Of a stretch of DNA of 9,951 bases, positions 7,201-9,951 are shown one piece after another (positions within the stretch are counted from its first letter, which is position 1; each line of letters begins with the position of its first letter). Source of the stretch: an uncultured Chloroflexota bacterium. GTDB lineage: Bacteria > Chloroflexota > Chloroflexia > Thermomicrobiales > UBA6265. Made by a program: the position numbers and the translations under genes. The notes under the pieces were generated by a model that saw only the letters and a list, made by a program, of their open reading frames with translations, ran no database searches and was not told the origin of the DNA. The DNA lies in assembly GCA_937901745.1 (NCBI GenBank), contig CALGSZ010000014.1:1-9951 (forward strand), in the 5' to 3' direction.

Positions 7201-9034
7201 GCCACAGCTCGGCGCGATCGTGCGCTGCCGACTTCGATGAATCCTCGAGTGTGTCGAGGAGCCGACCGAAATCCGCGGGTGTCGGGAGAGCGTCGAGTTC
7301 CGGGAGATCATCGCGAAGTTCGGGCTCGTACTCCGACGGGATCTCGACGTTCGTCTCGTAGAGCTCACCGATCTCGTCCACAGAGAGGGGAAGAGGCTGG
7401 AACTCAGCCACCGGAGACGGTATCCAATCGTGTGTCCCCACACCCGTCGCGACCTCACGGGCCGCATCCGCCGGCGAGGTCCGTTGGCCGTCGAGTACAA
7501 GATCATCGTATTCCGTTCCACGGGCGCGGATCAGATCCTTCCGGCCCTTCCGGATCCGGTCCAGGAGTTCGGCTCTCTCCTTCGCGTACTCTCCCGCCTC
7601 CGTCTCGAGTCGGTGCTTGTCCGTCGTGCCCAACCGGTTGACAATGGTCTGGACCGCCTCCTCGAGTTCACGTTGGCTACGCTTATGACTGTCCAAAACG
7701 CTGACACAGAGGGGGCGGAGCGGTTCTACGACGTGGTCCCGCAAGACCCTGAGCGCCTTGGATGTATGGCTCGTCACGAGGACGCTCTTCCCCTGGGCAA
7801 GGAGATGACCGAGGAGATTGGCGATCGTGTGGGTCTTACCGGTCCCCGGCGGCCCCTGGACGAGCACACCCCGAGAGTATTCCAGGTACTCCGCGATCCG
7901 CACCTGTTCAGGGTTGGCGTGCTTGCTGAAGAGGATCTGCTCCGGCTCCTCCCCCCGAGGGGTGTGCTCGAAATCTTCCGGCTCGACCTCTTCTTCAACG
8001 GGAATCCCCACGATGTTGCCGAAAAGGGGCGGGACGCCCCCTCCCTCGCGGAGTTGCTCGAGGGCACGTTCTATGAAGGCGGAAAATCCTTCGGAACGGG
8101 GGCGCGCGAACAAGACGGGCGCACGGATGATGACGGGATCGTCCCCGGGGCGCACCGCTGTACTCTCGGGGTCGAATCGGCCCTGAGCCGACAGCCCGCC
8201 AGCGACTCGCCTCAGGAACCCGGACGTCGTTGGGCCGTCCAGTGGGTGGTACCCCTGAGATTCGATCTCTTTGTTCAGGTCATTGAGCCATTTCGGGGAG
8301 ATGGTGTCGACTGAACGGAAGAGCGTAGCGTAGAACTCCGTCGGTTTCTCCGTCTCTACGAGGGTGAACCCCGGAACGCTCGGGTCGTATTCCAGCTGGA
8401 GCCGTAGCAGCAGGAGCGGGTGATGGATCGGGGCAGGATCGAGATGCCACCCGAGGATGCCATCGCCGAGAACGAGTTCGAGCTGTTCGCCCTCACGTTG
8501 GAGGGTGGAGTGGAGCCGGAAGAACCACTCGAAGACTCGATTGGCTCGACGCGCCGGGCGTTCCTGTACCGCCCAGAGATCCCATTGGCCGCGGTACTCT
8601 TCCCAGAGCTGGGCACGGAGTTCGTCCTCTTCGAATCCGATGCGCTGGAGCTCGCCAGTAGACGCCGTCGTCTCGAGGACGGCCTTCACACCAGGCTCTC
8701 GCTCAGGATCGTCCCAACGCGTGATCCAGTCCCGGAGCGGTTCGGGGGGAACCGGCGCGGGCGTGAGATCAGGACGGCGTACCTTCAGGATAAACCCGGC
8801 ATCGACAGGCTCGCTCTCACCGCGGGCAGAGTCGCCCTGGATACGGGCGAACTCGACCGCCTCATGCTGCGGCAATTCGTTGAGCCGCAATACGAACGGA
8901 TACTGGTCGATCTGCCGCGGAACAGGGCTCCGGTGCTCGTGGAGCTCCTTGAGATACCGGAAGATCTGCTGGACCCGGTTACGGGCAGCGTCTCTGTCCA
9001 CCTCGCCGATGCTCGATCCAGCGCTCATGGCCAC
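4241..9034 (-). CDS. SF1 (UPF1-like) helicase with Vsr/MTES_1575-type nuclease and C-terminal C4 zinc finger
   Basis: This 1597-aa protein has three recognisable parts. The SF1 helicase core has Q377, a Walker A GPPGTGKT at 394-401, motif Ia around VLVTSHTS (418-425), Walker B VVIIDEASQ (D1079/E1080), motif III VVGDDEQ (about 1100-1106), motif V QFQGDERDVIFLS (1273-1285) and motif VI NVAASRAR (1313-1320). About 600 residues rich in charged helices separate motif Ia from Walker B, as in large UPF1-like proteins. A PD-(D/E)XK nuclease of the Vsr/MTES_1575 type covers about 1367-1455, with D1396 (YRIDLVV), E1410-C-D1412 and H1417, then GWRFIRIRGSEFF. After an acidic linker, C1556/C1559 and C1575/C1578 form a ClpX-like zinc finger. 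It should unwind and cut DNA (or RNA) using ATP. The start is GTG 9034 or ATG 9028, about 18-24 nt after the methyltransferase stop, so translation is probably coupled. Third-position A/T is commoner here than in the visible GC-rich part of the methyltransferase gene. Domain calls are firm; the substrate is not known. Confidence 0.92.
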   Translation of the reverse strand: MAMSAGSSIGEVDRDAARNRVQQIFRYLKELHEHRSPVPRQIDQYPFVLRLNELPQHEAVEFARIQGDSARGESEPVDAGFILKVRRPDLTPAPVPPEPLRDWITRWDDPEREPGVKAVLETTASTGELQRIGFEEDELRAQLWEEYRGQWDLWAVQERPARRANRVFEWFFRLHSTLQREGEQLELVLGDGILGWHLDPAPIHHPLLLLRLQLEYDPSVPGFTLVETEKPTEFYATLFRSVDTISPKWLNDLNKEIESQGYHPLDGPTTSGFLRRVAGGLSAQGRFDPESTAVRPGDDPVIIRAPVLFARPRSEGFSAFIERALEQLREGGGVPPLFGNIVGIPVEEEVEPEDFEHTPRGEEPEQILFSKHANPEQVRIAEYLEYSRGVLVQGPPGTGKTHTIANLLGHLLAQGKSVLVTSHTSKALRVLRDHVVEPLRPLCVSVLDSHKRSQRELEEAVQTIVNRLGTTDKHRLETEAGEYAKERAELLDRIRKGRKDLIRARGTEYDDLVLDGQRTSPADAAREVATGVGTHDWIPSPVAEFQPLPLSVDEIGELYETNVEIPSEYEPELRDDLPELDALPTPADFGRLLDTLEDSSKSAAHDRAELWQGPPSAGNAGRLTALAESIEKVIGKLTDDVEWTLAVVAAGMRGETETKPWEDLRDTIDAVLRRARSVQPKLFEYGPELSDEIAIEEQVDTLAEISSYLEDKGKLSKLTLLTRPRWKRLLQECRVDDREPRTKEHIDALLGLALLQRDRAALRRRWDRQMASLGAPSADTLGNEPERVAEQYAGRIVELLHWEREAWRPIEQELDEVGLRWNDLIREQPPRVEAYGDLLRIREACRSVVPLLHARAAACRSLEIEGRILEFANRLAPYGEVPVVDRLRRAIHTRDPESYETAYRHLTELWRHKTAWERRRLLLSRLRAAAPEWARRIEERTAPHNHSQPPGDPVAAWRWRQFNDELNRRAEADPDKITAELERLQKALHEVTAKLIESRTWARQHARTGLAERQALMGYRDAVKRIGRGTGRRAAIFRAEAQRLMNECRTAVPVWIMPLSRAVETFDPRTTRFDVVIIDEASQCDVMGLLAFFIADKVLVVGDDEQVSPSAVGQKVDVIHQLIEQHLDGIPNRKLYDGQMSVYDLAQSSFTRNLRLVEHFRCVPDIIEFSNQLSYQGEIKPLRDASSVELTPHVIEHVVASGYEERKKNRPEAYEIASLLAAAIEQPEYAGKTFGVISLLGDDQALLIEKIIHERLSPQVVEDREILCGNAAQFQGDERDVIFLSMVKSRPLNGGPLSMLSEGYLSSNKKRFNVAASRARDQMWVVHSLNPSTDLQPGDLRLRLIQHAQNPNGVIEATRRAQARAESEFERRVIEHLIREGYRVTPQWWVGYYRIDLVVEGPDGAKVAIECDGDRYHPREKLVEDLARQAVLERLGWRFIRIRGSEFFRDPESTMQRVYTRLASLGIEPAGQTVTEPPTSTDLIERVRRRAAEIRREWGVESGFEPNEEAESDSEAPVGPSSLGASDAVAPPTGQITLELEEDDDAGAPGPVTSQCPVCLQSDKKFLLFRGKDICEECVDLLLRDDPTVPATTRDWN

Positions 9035-9052
9035 AGCACCATTTAGGGTTCG

Positions 9053-9951
9053 TCAAAACAACGCGGTCTGTTCCGTCGCGCCGCGACTCTGCACCCCCAC
9101 CTCCCCCGCCAACCGCACCACCTCCGGCCAGCTCTGCACGAGCCCGTTGTACGCCAGCGCCTCCTGCGCCCACCGCTTCCGCTCACAGACGGTGTAGAGC
9201 CGGTACGCGAGTTCGCGGGCGACCTCCGCCCGCGCGCCGAGCTTCGCCACCAGCTCCGCCGCACCCGCCTCGCCCGAGGCCTCGAGCGCACGCACGAGTT
9301 GGTGCGTCATCTCCCAGACGGTGAGGCGCGAGTCCGTCGAGGGATCCCACTCCGCCTCCAGCTCCGTGGGCTCGAGGAGCCGGACCTTCCCCGCCCGTGA
9401 GTCGACGATCCCCGCCTCGACCATCCCCGAGACGCTCGTGTTCTTCGCCCGGGCGAGGACGTCCGCCTGGCCGAACTCCCCCTCTTCGAAGCCGTACTGC
9501 TCGAACCAGGCGAGGGCCCACCGCGTGTCCGCGTCGAAGTCCCCCTCCTGTTCGGCCAGGACCTCGTCGAGCGTCTGGTTGATCAGCGCCAGCGCCTCGC
9601 GGACCGTGAGCGGCTCACCCGCCGCATCGATGACCTTCGAGTACCGGGTGTAGACCGCCATCCCCGGCCCGATCGCGGCCTGCGCCAGGTCGACCGGTGC
9701 GATGTTCCCGCGCTGGAGGTGACGGAGCGCCACCGGGAGCTCGGCCTTGAGTTGCCGCAGGAACTCCTGCCGCGTGGCGATCGGTGCGTCCTTGGGCCGG
9801 GGGCGGCAGACGAGGACGATGCTGGAGGCGAGGGCACTCACGTTTTTTTTCAAGTTGCCGGTATACTCTGTTCGTATAGGCCACGTCCCTGAAATAGCGG
9901 AGCTATTGTCAAATGTTGTGGATCGAGGGTGATCAGGCGGCCTCCTTCCGC
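9053..9951 (-). CDS. DUF1156-family DNA methyltransferase, C-terminal part (runs off right edge)
   Basis: Only the last ~298 residues are present; the SAM-binding and catalytic motifs lie beyond the window. The frame has no stop from the edge to the TGA at 9053-9055. The visible part begins with a family-typical TWPIRTE block (about visible residues 22-28), then SALASSIVLVCRPRP. IAPVDLAQAAIGPGMAVYTR and EQEGDFDADTRWALAWFEQY follow, all characteristic of DUF1156 (COG1743) C-termini. A TTG at 9853 could be mistaken for the start, but the TWPIRTE block lies upstream of it, so the gene continues outward. The family is predicted to be adenine-specific DNA methyltransferases, here likely providing the protective mark. 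It is the promoter-proximal visible gene of the minus-strand operon. Oddities: codons before about 9836 are A/T-rich at third positions, those after are almost all G/C, and a run of eight A sits at the junction. Family identity is strong; enzymatic activity cannot be judged here. Confidence 0.88.
   Translation of the reverse strand, partial: GRRPPDHPRSTTFDNSSAISGTWPIRTEYTGNLKKNVSALASSIVLVCRPRPKDAPIATRQEFLRQLKAELPVALRHLQRGNIAPVDLAQAAIGPGMAVYTRYSKVIDAAGEPLTVREALALINQTLDEVLAEQEGDFDADTRWALAWFEQYGFEEGEFGQADVLARAKNTSVSGMVEAGIVDSRAGKVRLLEPTELEAEWDPSTDSRLTVWEMTHQLVRALEASGEAGAAELVAKLGARAEVARELAYRLYTVCERKRWAQEALAYNGLVQSWPEVVRLAGEVGVQSRGATEQTALF
9843..9850 (-). repeat. A8 homopolymer inside the methyltransferase gene
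   Basis: Eight consecutive A residues on the coding (minus) strand encode Lys-Lys and the first two bases of Asn in the methyltransferase frame. One-base slippage here would break the frame upstream of the conserved ALASSIVLVCR block. No other A/T run of this length stands out in the window. Confidence 0.6.

Noticed and set aside
7430..8314. Long plus-strand open frame of 294 residues opposite the helicase gene (also 5276-6085 and 8420-9046).
   Set aside because: It is the antisense of the helicase Walker A region and N-terminal part; no independent domain or ribosome-binding site is seen.
9878..9918. TTGACA followed by TATACG on the minus strand as a possible promoter.
   Set aside because: Spacing is about 29 nt, too long for a sigma-70-type promoter, and it lies inside the coding frame.
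9850..9951. A second minus-strand frame open from the right edge to TGA 9852-9850, looking like the tail of another gene or transposase that truncates the methyltransferase.
   Set aside because: The methyltransferase frame is also open to the edge and contains the DUF1156-like TWPIRTE block, which explains the sequence better. The other 33-residue frame matches nothing I recognise.
1..9951. Looked for CRISPR arrays, tRNA genes, insertion-sequence ends and long direct repeats.
   Set aside because: No regularly spaced repeats, tRNA-like cloverleaf, transposase motifs or long terminal repeats were seen by eye.

Overview
The window comes from a GC-rich prokaryotic genome. Third codon positions are strongly G/C-biased in most genes. 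Nothing in it fixes the phylum: there are no rRNA, tRNA or housekeeping genes. The content is accessory DNA that looks like one defence-type operon read right to left on the minus strand, facing one small unrelated-looking gene on the plus strand.

Layout from left to right. (1) 107-595, plus strand: a small two-CBS-domain (Bateman module) protein with an uncertain N-terminus. A possible frame-broken remnant of a second small gene follows it. (2) 596-782: the convergent intergenic region. It holds two strong inverted repeats (701-728 and 758-779), probably terminators. (3) 783-4148, minus: a 1121-aa protein with an N-terminal Swt1-type HEPN domain and a large DUF499-type AAA+ ATPase. (4) 4241-9034, minus: a 1597-aa superfamily-1 (UPF1-like) helicase with a Vsr/MTES_1575-type PD-(D/E)XK nuclease domain and a ClpX-like four-cysteine zinc finger at the extreme C-terminus. 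(5) 9053 to the right edge, minus: the C-terminal ~298 residues of a DUF1156-family (COG1743-type) DNA methyltransferase whose catalytic part lies outside the window.

The minus-strand genes are in transcription order methyltransferase, helicase-nuclease, HEPN-ATPase. They are tightly spaced (about 18 nt, then 92 nt), as expected for one operon. DUF1156 methylases and DUF499 ATPases are established neighbours in prokaryotic defence islands. My reading is a methylation-based self/non-self system: the methyltransferase marks host DNA, the helicase-nuclease attacks unmarked DNA, and the DUF499 ATPase couples or regulates this. Its HEPN domain is a possible RNase effector. Function is inferred from family membership and context only.

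An automatic start call would truncate the methyltransferase at a TTG at 9853. The same frame has no stop to the window edge, and the upstream residues carry a family-typical motif, so the gene continues out of the window. Codon composition changes abruptly inside this gene near position 9836, suggesting a recombination junction.
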